Notes: generated by a model from the letters alone, not told the origin. DNA of 15,886 bases from BOG-908 sp964657885 (GCA_964657885.1 CAZZWO010000051.1:1-15886); one strand, 5' to 3'. Positions 6,127 through 14,195 are shown, counted from the stretch's first letter. Translations and numbers: made by a program.

Positions 6127-8589
6127 TTGAGGACCAGCAGGATTTCCCGGGCCGTGTTCAAGATCAGCAATTTGACGACGCGCTTGGTGCAGCATTTCGG
6201 CGAGGAGCTACGGGGCTGCTCGCTTGCCTCGCTGCCGCCCGGTACCGCGGCCAAGGTCCGGCTGGAACAGGTACGCCAGCTGAGCATCTTCATCGCGGTG
6301 ATGTCGGTGACCGGCTTCGGCACCGACGCCCTGGTGGCGTTCGAGTTCTGGGATACCGCAGACCGGGCGCTTCTGCTGGTGGCCGGCGGGGTGATCGCGC
6401 TGTGCTATGGCGCGCTCCTAGGCATGAGTTTCCGGTGGGGGTTCGGCACCCGGATCGAGCTGCCGAGCGCCGAGCGAGTGAGGCGGAAGTTCGTCAGGGT
6501 CTGCCTGACGCTCGGCAGCTTTTGGGGGCTGCTGCTCCTGCTGCTGATGCGGAACGCGACCGGGGACGAAGCGAGCCTGCTCTACGGCGTCATCATCGGG
6601 TTGATCTCGGCCGGCGTGGTTGTGACCCCGCCGTCGGCGGCCTTCGCATTCTGGCTGCCGGTGACGCTGGGCGGGGTGGCCGCGATCACCTTCGTGTCCC
6701 ATGCGCGGGATTTTGGCGGGACCATCCTGCTCGCCGGCTACACGTCGCTGTCGCTGTTCTGTCTGCTTTACCTGAACCGGGCGATGATCCGGCGCGTGCT
6801 CGCCGAAGTCGGTCATTCCGACGGGCGCGAGACGATCGACATGCTGCTGCGCGACTTCGAGGATTCGGCCTGTGACTGGCTGTGGGAAACCAGCCCCACC
6901 GGGCAGCTGACCCATGTGTCGGCGCGCTTCGCCGATGCCGCCCGGGTCAGTCGCGAGCAGCTGATGGGCGGGGACCTCGTCGCCTTCATCGAGGCGCGCC
7001 GCCGCCGCTTACGGCCCGGCTTTACCCGGCGCCGTGCCGTGGCAGCGGACCTCAAGGCCTTGATGGCGTGCCAGATGCCGTTCCGCGACATCGAGGTGGC
7101 GCTCGAGCTGAACGGCGTGCTGACCTGGTGGGCGCTCACCGGCAAGCCGATGTTCTCGGCGCAAAACGTGTTCGAAGGGTATCGCGGGGTCGGGTCGGAC
7201 ATCACCAAGGCCAAGCTGTCGAACGACCGGGCGGACTTCCTCGCGCATTTCGACGAGCTGACCGGGCTGGCGAACCGCCGGCTGTTCAAGGAACAGCTCT
7301 CGTCCCGCCTGTCGGACGGCGAGATGTGTTCGGTGGCCCTGCTGTGCCTCGATCTGGATGGCTTCAAGGCGATCAACGACAACCACGGCCATCCGGTCGG
7401 GGATGCGCTGCTGACCGCGGTGGCGCGCCGCCTGCAAAGCCAGGTGCGCGACACCGACCTGTGCGCCCGGCTGGGGGGCGACGAGTTTGCCGTCGTAGTC
7501 GATCACGATGGGCCCGAGATGCTGGAAGGGCTGGCGCGACGGCTGATCGCTGACCTTTCGATGCCGTTCGAGACCGAGCAGGCGGAGGTCAAGATCGGCG
7601 CCAGCATCGGCATCGCGATCGCCACCCGCGAAGACCGTTCGGACGTCTCGCTCCTGCGCAACGCCGATGCGGCGCTGTACGAGGCCAAGGCTGCGGGACG
7701 CGGCACGTTGCGCTTCTACAGCATGGAGATGAAGGAGCAGGGCAATCGCCGCCGCATGTTGAAGGCCGAGTTGCCCGAGGCGATCCGTAACGACGACCTG
7801 CATCTCGAATACCAGCCGATCTTCGAGCTGCTGACCGGCGAGCTCAGTGGCGTCGAAGCCCTGGTGCGCTGGACCAGGCATTCGGGCGAGGCGCTCTCAC
7901 CGGCCGAGTTCGTGCCGCTCGCCGAGAGCAGCCGGGCGATCGACGACCTCGGCCGCTGGGTGCTCGCACGGGCCTGCCGGGAGGCGGCGCGCCTGCCATC
8001 GGGCATGAAGCTCGCGGTGAACGTGTCGCCGCTCCAGCTGAACGACCGCCGGCTGGTCAACCACATCCACGAAGCCTTGCGGGTGAACCGGCTGGACCCG
8101 CGCCAGCTTCACCTCGAGGTGACCGAGACGGCGTTCTTCGAGATGGGCGAGGCGACGCTGGGAATGCTGCGCGAGCTGAGCCTGGAGGGGATCGGCATCA
8201 GCCTGGACGATTTCGGCGTCGGTCAGACGTCGCTCGGCCAGCTGCGCCGCTTCCCGTTCAGCAGCCTGAAGATCGACCGCAGCTTCGTGCAGGACCTGCC
8301 GGGAAACCCCTCGGCCCGGGCGATCGTGAAGGGGCTGACCACGATGGCGGCCGACCTCGACATGACCGTCACTGCCGAAGGTGTGGAGACACTGGAGCAG
8401 CTTCACCTGGTGCGGCGGGCACGGTGCGACTACGTGCAGGGCTTCTTCCTTGCCAAGCCGCTGACGATATCGAAGCTGATCGAGGCCGATTACTGGCGCA
8501 ACCCGCCGGCCTGCCTGCTGACGACGCCGATGCTGACGGCCGGGCCATTGCTGGACCTCGGTGGACCGGAGGGTACGGCCCGGCGCTGA
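6127..8589 (+). CDS. Membrane-anchored PAS-like/GGDEF/EAL protein (c-di-GMP turnover)
   Basis: The 820-residue protein has about six hydrophobic segments between residues 50 and 220, a PAS-like region around 240-360 (DWLWETSPTGQLTHVS, then GYRGVGSDITKAK), a GGDEF domain (about 365-535) and an EAL domain (about 545-790). The cyclase motif GGDEF is intact at 450-454. RDTD (441-444) sits five residues before it, matching the product-inhibition I-site. In the EAL domain EALVRW (577-582), NVSP (632-635), LEVTET (663-668), DDFG (694-697), LKID (714-717), AEGVET (750-755) and YVQGFF (769-774) are all kept, so phosphodiesterase activity is expected. DDFGVGQTSL replaces the usual DDFGTGYSSL, a mild change in loop 6. 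The assigned start is a TTG without a clear ribosome site; a GTG at 6154 is an alternative and would not affect the domains. The signal sensed by the membrane and PAS parts is unknown. Confidence 0.9.
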   Translation: MRTSRISRAVFKISNLTTRLVQHFGEELRGCSLASLPPGTAAKVRLEQVRQLSIFIAVMSVTGFGTDALVAFEFWDTADRALLLVAGGVIALCYGALLGMSFRWGFGTRIELPSAERVRRKFVRVCLTLGSFWGLLLLLLMRNATGDEASLLYGVIIGLISAGVVVTPPSAAFAFWLPVTLGGVAAITFVSHARDFGGTILLAGYTSLSLFCLLYLNRAMIRRVLAEVGHSDGRETIDMLLRDFEDSACDWLWETSPTGQLTHVSARFADAARVSREQLMGGDLVAFIEARRRRLRPGFTRRRAVAADLKALMACQMPFRDIEVALELNGVLTWWALTGKPMFSAQNVFEGYRGVGSDITKAKLSNDRADFLAHFDELTGLANRRLFKEQLSSRLSDGEMCSVALLCLDLDGFKAINDNHGHPVGDALLTAVARRLQSQVRDTDLCARLGGDEFAVVVDHDGPEMLEGLARRLIADLSMPFETEQAEVKIGASIGIAIATREDRSDVSLLRNADAALYEAKAAGRGTLRFYSMEMKEQGNRRRMLKAELPEAIRNDDLHLEYQPIFELLTGELSGVEALVRWTRHSGEALSPAEFVPLAESSRAIDDLGRWVLARACREAARLPSGMKLAVNVSPLQLNDRRLVNHIHEALRVNRLDPRQLHLEVTETAFFEMGEATLGMLRELSLEGIGISLDDFGVGQTSLGQLRRFPFSSLKIDRSFVQDLPGNPSARAIVKGLTTMAADLDMTVTAEGVETLEQLHLVRRARCDYVQGFFLAKPLTISKLIEADYWRNPPACLLTTPMLTAGPLLDLGGPEGTARR

Positions 8590-8612
8590 GCCGGCGTGCC
8601 GAGCCGCTGGAC

Positions 8613-9821
8613 CTACTCCGCGGCTTGCCTGACCGGCGGCGCAACAGGGGCCGCCACATCCGCCTGGAATGCCTGTATGCCGGTCTGCCAGCGGCCAAGG
8701 ATCAGCGCGTGGATGTCGTGCGTGCCCTCGTAGGTGTTCACCGCCTCCAGGTTCATGACGTGCCGGATCACATGGTACTCGTCCGAGATGCCGTTCCCGC
8801 CATGCATGTCGCGCGAGGTCCGGGCGATGGCCAGCGCCTTGCCGCAATTGTTGCGTTTCATCAGCGAGACCATTTCGGGCACCGAGGCGTGCTCGTCCAT
8901 CAAGCGGCCCAGCCGCAACGAGCCTTGCAGGCCGAGTGCGATCTCGGTCTGCATGTCGGCGAGTTTAAGCTGGATCAGCTGGTTGGCGGCGAGCGGCCGG
9001 CCGAACTGCTTGCGGTCGAGCGTATATTGCCGTGCCGCTTCCCAGCAGAACTCGGCGGCGCCCATCGCACCCCAGGATATGCCGTAGCGTGCCTTGTTCA
9101 GGCAGCTGAACGGACCTTTCAGGCCGCGCACGCCGGGCAGGATGTTCTCCTCCGGCACGAACACGCCGTCCATGACGATCATGCCGGTGGCCGACGCACG
9201 CAGCGAGAACTTGCCCTCGATACGCGGGAAGCTCAGCCCTTCCATGCCGCGCTCCAGGATGAAGCCGCGGATGATGCCGTCGTCGGTCTTGGCCCAGACC
9301 ACCGCGACGTCGGCAATCGGCGCGTTGGTGATCCATGTCTTGGCGCCGGACAGCCGGTAGCCGCCATCGGCGGTGCGGGCGCGGGTGATCATGCTGCCGG
9401 GGTCGGAGCCGTGATCGGGCTCGGTCAACCCGAAGCAGCCGACGAGGTCGCCACTTGCCAGGCCGGGCAGGTATTTCTCACGCTGTGCTTCGCTGCCGAA
9501 CGCATGGATCGGGTGCATCACCAGGCTGGACTGCACGCTCATCGCCGAGCGGTAGGCACTGTCCACACGCTCCACTTCGCGCGCGATCAGGCCGTAACTG
9601 ACGTGGTTCACGCCGGCGCAGCCATAGCCCTCGATGGTGGGGCCGAGCAGGCCAAGGGCGCCCATCTCGTGGAAGATCTCGCGGTCGAACGTCTCGTGCC
9701 GGTTGGCTTCCAGGATGCCCGACATCAGCCGCCCCTGGCAGTAGTCGCGGGCGGCGTCGCGAACGGCGATCTCTTCCGCGGAAAGCTGGCCTTCCAGCGC
9801 CAGCGGGTCGAGCCAGGTCAT
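8613..9821 (-). CDS. gcdH: Glutaryl-CoA dehydrogenase
   Basis: This is a 402-residue FAD-dependent acyl-CoA dehydrogenase. It oxidises and decarboxylates glutaryl-CoA to crotonyl-CoA in lysine, tryptophan or aromatic catabolism, passing electrons to electron-transfer flavoprotein. Identity with GCDH is strong: EVERVDSAYRSAMSVQSSLV (82-101) is nearly the human sequence, including the glutamate, arginine and serine that contact substrate. GLTEPDHGSDPGSM (131-144) and KTWITNAPIAD (161-171) are also present. The C-terminus has RDMHGGNGISDEYHVIRHVM (337-356) and the catalytic-base motif YEGTHDIHALILGR (364-377), with E365 as the likely base. The ATG at 9821 follows GGAGGA with five bases between. 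It shares an ATGA overlap with the pssA stop, so the two are translationally coupled. It is the last gene of the psd-pssA-gcdH unit and converges on the GGDEF/EAL gene, with only 23 bases between their stops. Confidence 0.93.
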   Translation of the reverse strand: MTWLDPLALEGQLSAEEIAVRDAARDYCQGRLMSGILEANRHETFDREIFHEMGALGLLGPTIEGYGCAGVNHVSYGLIAREVERVDSAYRSAMSVQSSLVMHPIHAFGSEAQREKYLPGLASGDLVGCFGLTEPDHGSDPGSMITRARTADGGYRLSGAKTWITNAPIADVAVVWAKTDDGIIRGFILERGMEGLSFPRIEGKFSLRASATGMIVMDGVFVPEENILPGVRGLKGPFSCLNKARYGISWGAMGAAEFCWEAARQYTLDRKQFGRPLAANQLIQLKLADMQTEIALGLQGSLRLGRLMDEHASVPEMVSLMKRNNCGKALAIARTSRDMHGGNGISDEYHVIRHVMNLEAVNTYEGTHDIHALILGRWQTGIQAFQADVAAPVAPPVRQAAE

Positions 9822-10657
9822 GGCGTTCCTCCATTGATTTCTTCGGCATCCGCCCGGAGGCGCCGGAAGCTGCGCACGCTGAACGGCAGCATCAGCACAT
9901 AGATAAGGCCGGCCGCGGCCAAAGCCAGCCACGGATCGGCGACCAGCAGCGCTGCGAAGAACCCGGTGCCGAGCAGCAGGCCGAGCACGTACTCCGCCGG
10001 CACCTTGAAGTTCTTGAAGCTCCAGACCGGCAAGGTGGAGACCAGAAGGATGGAGGTGCCGATCAGCATCAGCGCCACGAAGCCGGGATGCTGCGCGATG
10101 TCGCCCATGCGCACCCAGCCTTGCTCCTCGGCTTCGAGCCACAGGAACAGCGGCAGCAGCACCACGCCGGCGCCGGCCGGGGCGGGCACCCCAGTGAAGA
10201 AGCTTTGCGCGTAGGCCGGCTTGGGCGAGGTTTCGAGCGCCGCGTTGAAGCGCGCTAGGCGCAGCGCCATGCAGACCGCGAACATCAGGCACGGCATGAA
10301 GGCGAAGCGGTTGGCGCCGTGCAGCGACCAGACATACAGGATGAAGGCGGGCGCCACGCCGAAGCTGCAGAAATCCGAGAGGCTGTCGAATTCGGCGCCG
10401 AACCGGGATTCGGCATGCAGCAGGCGCGCGAGGCGGCCATCCAGCCCGTCGATCACCGCGGCGATGACCACCGCTAGTGCCGCGGCCTGCCAGCGGGCGT
10501 CGAGCGCATATCGGATCGATGTCAACCCGGCGCACAGCCCCAGCAGGGTCAGCAGGTTGGGCATCATGCGGTTGAACGACGGGCCTTTGTAGCGTGGGCG
10601 GCGGCGCGCCCGGTTTCGGCGCAACACGCGGCGGCCGGGGGTCGACGCCTGGTCCAT
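9818..10657 (-). CDS. pssA: CDP-diacylglycerol--serine O-phosphatidyltransferase
   Basis: The 279-residue membrane enzyme transfers phosphatidyl from CDP-diacylglycerol to L-serine, giving phosphatidylserine and CMP. The CDP-alcohol phosphotransferase signature is complete: D70, D73, G74, A77, R78, G87, D91 and D95 (DGLDGRLAR, eight residues, then GAEFDSLSD), which binds metal and CDP. Several hydrophobic segments follow. The N-terminal 24 residues are very basic and probably cytoplasmic. The FNRMMPNLLTLLGL start of the first helix and the SDFCSFGVAPAFILY segment are typical of the membrane-type bacterial PssA. The gene begins three bases after psd ends, and its own stop overlaps the gcdH start. 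Together with psd it forms the route to phosphatidylethanolamine. Confidence 0.93.
   Translation of the reverse strand: MDQASTPGRRVLRRNRARRRPRYKGPSFNRMMPNLLTLLGLCAGLTSIRYALDARWQAAALAVVIAAVIDGLDGRLARLLHAESRFGAEFDSLSDFCSFGVAPAFILYVWSLHGANRFAFMPCLMFAVCMALRLARFNAALETSPKPAYAQSFFTGVPAPAGAGVVLLPLFLWLEAEEQGWVRMGDIAQHPGFVALMLIGTSILLVSTLPVWSFKNFKVPAEYVLGLLLGTGFFAALLVADPWLALAAAGLIYVLMLPFSVRSFRRLRADAEEINGGTP
9827..9832 (-). promoter_or_regulatory. Shine-Dalgarno of gcdH inside the pssA 3' end
   Basis: On the minus strand GGAGGA is followed by five bases and then the gcdH ATG. It fixes the gcdH start and lies within the last codons of pssA. A much longer open frame runs upstream but is not the gene. Confidence 0.7.
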
Positions 10658-10660
10658 CTC

Positions 10661-11341
10661 TCAGGCCGGCGGTGCGGAAAAGCTGGCGACCACGGTTTCG
10701 CCGCCGATCATCGTTTGGCCCAGTTCGACCAGCGGCAGAACTCCGTGCGGAAGGTAGATGTCGGTACGGCTGCCGAACCGGATGATGCCGAAGCGTTCGC
10801 CGCCGGCGACCGCGTCACCGGCGCGCACATCGCAAAGGATGCGGCGCGCGATCAGGCCGGCGATCTGCACCACCGCGAGGTCCTGGCCGCCGGGCAGCCG
10901 GATGGCCAGGGCGTTGCGCTCGTTGGCGTCGCTCGCCTTGTCTAGGCTGGCGTTGAGGAACGCGCCGGCACGGTAGGCGATTGCGGTGATCGTGCCGCTG
11001 GCCGGCGTGCGGTTGACATGCACGTTCAGCACCGAGAGGAAGGTGGCTACCCGCCAGCGCGGGGCGTCGCCGAGCTGCAGCTCCGGCGGTGGCACCGCGA
11101 GCTGCACCGAAACGACACGACCGTCAGCCGCGGCAACGATCAGCCCGGGCCGGGTCGGCGGCACGCGGTCAGGGTCGCGGAAAAAATACAGGCAGAAAAG
11201 GGTGAAGATCAGGCCGGCCCAGAGCACGCCATGCCCGATGAACAGCCCGGCCGCCATGACGGCCATGCCGCCGGCGATGAAAGGGTGCCCGGCGCGGTGC
11301 GGCCGCGCGAACACCAGCCGCATCGTTTCAATCAGTGCCAT
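10661..11341 (-). CDS. psd: Phosphatidylserine decarboxylase proenzyme (short PSD-A type)
   Basis: The 226-residue protein decarboxylates phosphatidylserine to phosphatidylethanolamine. It is the short archaeal/alphaproteobacterial type. Two hydrophobic segments (about 20-53) anchor it, followed by FFRDPDRVPP (53-62). AADG (71-74) and FLSVLNVHVNRTP (101-113) carry the conserved aspartate and histidine. The self-cleavage site is in RFGSR (188-192). Cleavage between G190 and S191 would turn the serine into the pyruvoyl cofactor and leave a small alpha subunit of 36 residues. This is the first gene of the psd-pssA-gcdH unit. Its promoter should lie in the 74 bases separating it from the divergent gene at 11416. 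A TTGACC on the minus strand at 11379-11374 could be a -35, but the matching -10 is poor. Confidence 0.93.
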   Translation of the reverse strand: MALIETMRLVFARPHRAGHPFIAGGMAVMAAGLFIGHGVLWAGLIFTLFCLYFFRDPDRVPPTRPGLIVAAADGRVVSVQLAVPPPELQLGDAPRWRVATFLSVLNVHVNRTPASGTITAIAYRAGAFLNASLDKASDANERNALAIRLPGGQDLAVVQIAGLIARRILCDVRAGDAVAGGERFGIIRFGSRTDIYLPHGVLPLVELGQTMIGGETVVASFSAPPA

Positions 11342-11404
11342 GGGCCGTGGTTCATGGAGGCTTCATCAAATGGGGTCAAGCTAAGCGGGTCACTGCTGCC
11401 GATC

Positions 11405-11409
11405 GAGGA
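11405..11409 (+). promoter_or_regulatory. Ribosome binding site for the unknown 135-residue protein
   Basis: GAGGA with six bases to the ATG at 11416. It decides the start against the longer reading from 11335, which would overlap the psd start region. Confidence 0.5.
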
Positions 11410-11415
11410 TGCAAG

Positions 11416-11823
11416 ATGCTGCCGGACCTGCTTCAGCTTGGGCCGTTCGTCGTCGAGGACGGCACGCGGCTGCGTTTCCGCGAACCGGGATGCCGGCCTC
11501 AATTCTCGTTCCAATGGCGCAAAAGACGCTTCGATGTCGTGCTCGCCGACGGGGAGATTGCGATGAGCGGGGTCCTCGGCAAGATTCCGAGCACGTCCGG
11601 CGGCGGTGAAACCAGGGAGCATGTGTTTGCACTGTTGCGCGGGCTGACCGGCTGCCTGCCGCCAGGCTGGGCACTGCGACTGACGCCCGAACACCGCATC
11701 CAGGTTGCATCGGACCAGTCGATCGACTGGCCGACCAGCGCGGTTGCCCTGCTCCAGCCGGTGGTGGCATTCCTGCTGCAGCTCGCCCCGTTTCTCGATC
11801 TTCTCGAGGAAGAGGGGGTCTGA
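11416..11823 (+). CDS. Conserved-looking protein of unknown function, 135 residues
   Basis: I do not recognise this family. The ATG at 11416 has GAGGA six bases upstream (11405-11409), which is why I prefer it to the in-frame ATG at 11335. The product looks soluble, with alternating beta-like stretches: FVVEDGTRLRF (11-21), FSFQWRKRRFDVVLADGEIAMSG (30-52), then a glycine/serine turn (58-64). A helix follows (67-80), then LPPGWALRLTPEHRI (81-95). A hydrophobic helix ALLQPVVAFLLQLAPFLDLL (111-130) and an acidic tail end the protein. That last segment is probably amphipathic or buried rather than membrane-spanning. The gene is divergent from psd and tail-to-tail with the membrane protein at 11848-12684. 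The overlapping minus-strand frame has no such pattern and is a shadow. Confidence 0.6.
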   Translation: MLPDLLQLGPFVVEDGTRLRFREPGCRPQFSFQWRKRRFDVVLADGEIAMSGVLGKIPSTSGGGETREHVFALLRGLTGCLPPGWALRLTPEHRIQVASDQSIDWPTSAVALLQPVVAFLLQLAPFLDLLEEEGV

Positions 11824-11847
11824 CGACAACGCGCGCGACCTCGGGGA

Positions 11848-12684
11848 TCAACGCCCCGAAAGGGCGCGCCGGGCGGCCCAGGCTAGCGCCACGCCGAGCG
11901 CGGCCGCCATCACGCCCGCAATCGCCGGTCCAAAGCGGCTGACCCTCGGAGCCAGCCGGGGAACCAGCACCCAGGCCACGAGTGGCGTCAGACAGGCGGC
12001 ATCCACCGGTATCAACCGGCCGCGATCCGAGGCGACAAGGGCGGCGGCGGCGGCCATCACCACCATTCCAGAAAGGGCTGGCATCGCGGCCGGGATGTCG
12101 AGCAACGTCAATGCGGTCAGCGCAGGCACCAGAGCGGCGCGTGCCCAATGGGGCGATGCGCCGGTCACCTGCAACGAGGCGCCTAGCGCGGCTGCGGCGG
12201 CCAGCGTCGCCCAGCCACGGTCGGTGCGTGTCAGGCGCCGCGCGGTGGGCAGGGCTGCCGCCAGGCCGAGGAACACCGGCATGCAGGAGGCGATCCCAAA
12301 GCCGTTCAGCGGCGCCCCGCGCAACCACCAGGCGGCGGAGGCTGCACTGGCCGGAAGCAGCAGCAGGCTCGCCAGGCCGCCGGCGCGTACCCGCATGCGC
12401 AGCGTTGCGTCCAGCAACACGATGAGCCCGAGACCGGCGAGGCGCTCGACCGGCGGCGGTGGCCAGGCGAGCAGCGGCCAATCGGGAGAAGCGAGCAGCA
12501 GCCAGCCCGCGATCACCGCCAGCGACCCGGTGAGTGCCGCATTGCGCGGAGACCTGGTGCCGCCAAGCAGCCTGCTTGCCGCCGCCACCGCCATGCAAGC
12601 GAGCATCGGGCGCCAGAAGGGCATGGCTGCAAGGTGGATCACCCGCATCGACAGGTGGTATCCAAAGACGAGATAGGCATGCAT
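11848..12684 (-). CDS. Polytopic membrane protein of unknown function
   Basis: From the ATG at 12684 the protein has 278 residues and is almost entirely made of hydrophobic segments separated by short arginine-rich or proline-rich loops. I estimate eight or nine membrane spans. It begins MHAYLVFGYHLSMRVIHLAAMPFWRP. A GTG at 12723 would add 13 residues but has no ribosome site. A PPPPVERLAGLGLIVLLDATLRMR stretch lies in the first half. I see no catalytic, transport or cofactor motif good enough to name a family, although the histidine-rich start loosely resembles NnrS-type haem/copper proteins. It is very rich in alanine and leucine, so chance open frame length in GC-rich DNA should be kept in mind; the regular pattern of hydrophobic spans and charged loops argues that it is real. 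It is divergent from the MATE gene across 128 bases that show no clear promoter. Confidence 0.55.
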   Translation of the reverse strand: MHAYLVFGYHLSMRVIHLAAMPFWRPMLACMAVAAASRLLGGTRSPRNAALTGSLAVIAGWLLLASPDWPLLAWPPPPVERLAGLGLIVLLDATLRMRVRAGGLASLLLLPASAASAAWWLRGAPLNGFGIASCMPVFLGLAAALPTARRLTRTDRGWATLAAAAALGASLQVTGASPHWARAALVPALTALTLLDIPAAMPALSGMVVMAAAAALVASDRGRLIPVDAACLTPLVAWVLVPRLAPRVSRFGPAIAGVMAAALGVALAWAARRALSGR

Positions 12685-12812
12685 GCACCGCCCATGCGTT
12701 GGCGCGGCACCAAGCGTCAACACCGGGACAGAACCGCATCTTGCAACAACTCAATTGGCGGAGCCGGACCGCTCCGTCCGGCCCGAAGCGTTCAACGGGC
12801 CCGAAAATCTCC

Positions 12813-14195
12813 ATGACGGAGGGGCCGGTCGGCGCGCACCTGCTGCGGCTGACGCTGCCGGTCGCCTGGGGCGTCCTGGCGCTGCTCGGCTATCGGCTGG
12901 CGGAAGCCTGGTTCGTGGGCCGGCTGGGCGCGGCGGCATTGGCGGCCATCAGCTTTGCCTTCCCGGTGACCATGGTCGTCCTCAGCCTGTCGATCGGGCT
13001 CGGCGCCGGTGCGTCGTCGGTCATCGCCCGGGCGCTCGGCGCGCGCGAGGAGGGGGTGCCGCGTCTGGTAGCCGACGCGCTCATCCTGACGCTGCTGCTC
13101 GGCGTCATCTGCGCGGTGGTCGGCGTGGCCGGCGCCGACTGGCTGGCCCGGCTGCTCGGCGCGGGACCCGACCTGGCGCCGCTCATCGCCGCCTACCTGC
13201 GCGTATGGTTTCCGTCGGCGATCCTGGTCCTGTTGTCACAGGTCGGGCTGAGTGCCGCCCGCGCGGCCGGTGATGCCAATTTCCAGGGGTTGGCGATGGT
13301 AGGATCGTCGCTGCTGAACCTCGCGATCGCGCCGTTGGCCATCCTCGGCGGCTTCGGGCATCCTGGCCTCGGGCTGATCGGTGCGCCGATCTCCAGCCTG
13401 CTATCCTGGCTGCCGTTGCTGGCCGCGACGATCTGGCGGCTTCGCAAACTCCACCTCCTGTCGTTCGACCATCTGCGCCTCGACGAGTTCCTCGCCTCCT
13501 CCCGCCGCATCCTGCGGGTCGGCGTGCCTGCGGCCGCGACCAACACCGTCATCCCGGTTGCCGGGGGTATCATCACCGCCCTGCTGGCTCCCTACGGCGC
13601 CCAGGTGGTGGCTGGTTTCGGCCTGGGCGGCCGCGTCGAGTCGGTGGCCATGGTGCCGTTTTTCGCGCTCTCCGCGGTGATGAACCCGTTTGCCGGGCAG
13701 AATGCCGGCGCCGGCCGTCCCGAACGGGTGCGGGAGGCGATGCGGGTGACCGCCTGGTTCTGCTGCGTGCTCGGCAGCGCCTTCGCCGTCGCGCTGTACG
13801 CCGGGCGCGCCTGGGTCGCGAGCCGCTTCAGCGCGGATGCGGCCGTCCTGAATGCCGCCATGCTTTACCTGGCGCTCGTGCCGCTCAGCTACGGGCCCGC
13901 CGGCGTCATCGCGGTGGCCAACGCCGCTTTCAACGGCCTGAACCGGCCATTATCCGCGGTCACGGTCTCGGTCGCGCGCACGCTGTTGGTGAACGTGCCT
14001 GTTGCGTGGGTCGGCAGCCGGCTGTTCGGGGTGCCCGGCGTGTTCATGGGCATTTGCATCTCCAACCTGCTGGTCGGCGTAGGCAGCGGCATCTGGGTGT
14101 ACCGGACCTGCCGTCCGATACCGCGGCCCGAACCCGAGTCGGTCCGCGATGCCCTGGTCAGCGACCCCCAGCCGGTCCATCCGGGCGGCGATTGA
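12813..14195 (+). CDS. MATE-family multidrug/metabolite efflux transporter
   Basis: The 460-residue protein has about twelve membrane spans, the usual size for this family of Na+- or H+-coupled exporters. The first helix region LRLTLPVAWGVLALLGYRLAEAWFVGRLG and the following AALAAISFAFPV are characteristic MatE repeats. The second half repeats the pattern: RILRVGVPAAATNTVIPVAGG, then FGLGGRVESVAMVPFFALSAVMNPFAGQNAGAG, the conserved stretch at the start of the second bundle. A YGPAGVIAVANAAFNGLNRP segment and a final helix pair follow. The open frame extends upstream, but the ATG at 12813 gives the proper N-terminus. No strong ribosome site precedes it, so the start is a little uncertain. The substrate cannot be deduced. 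Its last 38 bases overlap the convergent small gene at 14158-14505. Confidence 0.93.
   Translation: MTEGPVGAHLLRLTLPVAWGVLALLGYRLAEAWFVGRLGAAALAAISFAFPVTMVVLSLSIGLGAGASSVIARALGAREEGVPRLVADALILTLLLGVICAVVGVAGADWLARLLGAGPDLAPLIAAYLRVWFPSAILVLLSQVGLSAARAAGDANFQGLAMVGSSLLNLAIAPLAILGGFGHPGLGLIGAPISSLLSWLPLLAATIWRLRKLHLLSFDHLRLDEFLASSRRILRVGVPAAATNTVIPVAGGIITALLAPYGAQVVAGFGLGGRVESVAMVPFFALSAVMNPFAGQNAGAGRPERVREAMRVTAWFCCVLGSAFAVALYAGRAWVASRFSADAAVLNAAMLYLALVPLSYGPAGVIAVANAAFNGLNRPLSAVTVSVARTLLVNVPVAWVGSRLFGVPGVFMGICISNLLVGVGSGIWVYRTCRPIPRPEPESVRDALVSDPQPVHPGGD

Noticed and set aside
8580..8594. CCGGC/GCCGG hairpin between the convergent GGDEF/EAL and gcdH genes
   Set aside because: A 5-bp GC stem without a T run is common in this composition and does not support a terminator call.
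8613..10535. A 640-codon minus-strand open frame joining gcdH with an N-terminal extension
   Set aside because: The extension lies over pssA in another frame and has only arginine/alanine-rich shadow composition. gcdH has its own ATG with a strong ribosome site at 9821.
11841..11859. TCGGGG/CCCCGA hairpin between the convergent genes near 11823-11848
   Set aside because: It is positioned like a bidirectional terminator, but the stem has only 6 bp, no T tract follows on either strand, and it overlaps the end of a coding frame.
11390..12814. A 474-codon minus-strand open frame spanning two genes
   Set aside because: Its arginine/alanine/glycine-rich translation has no domain and crosses genes on both strands. 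It is a composition-driven shadow.
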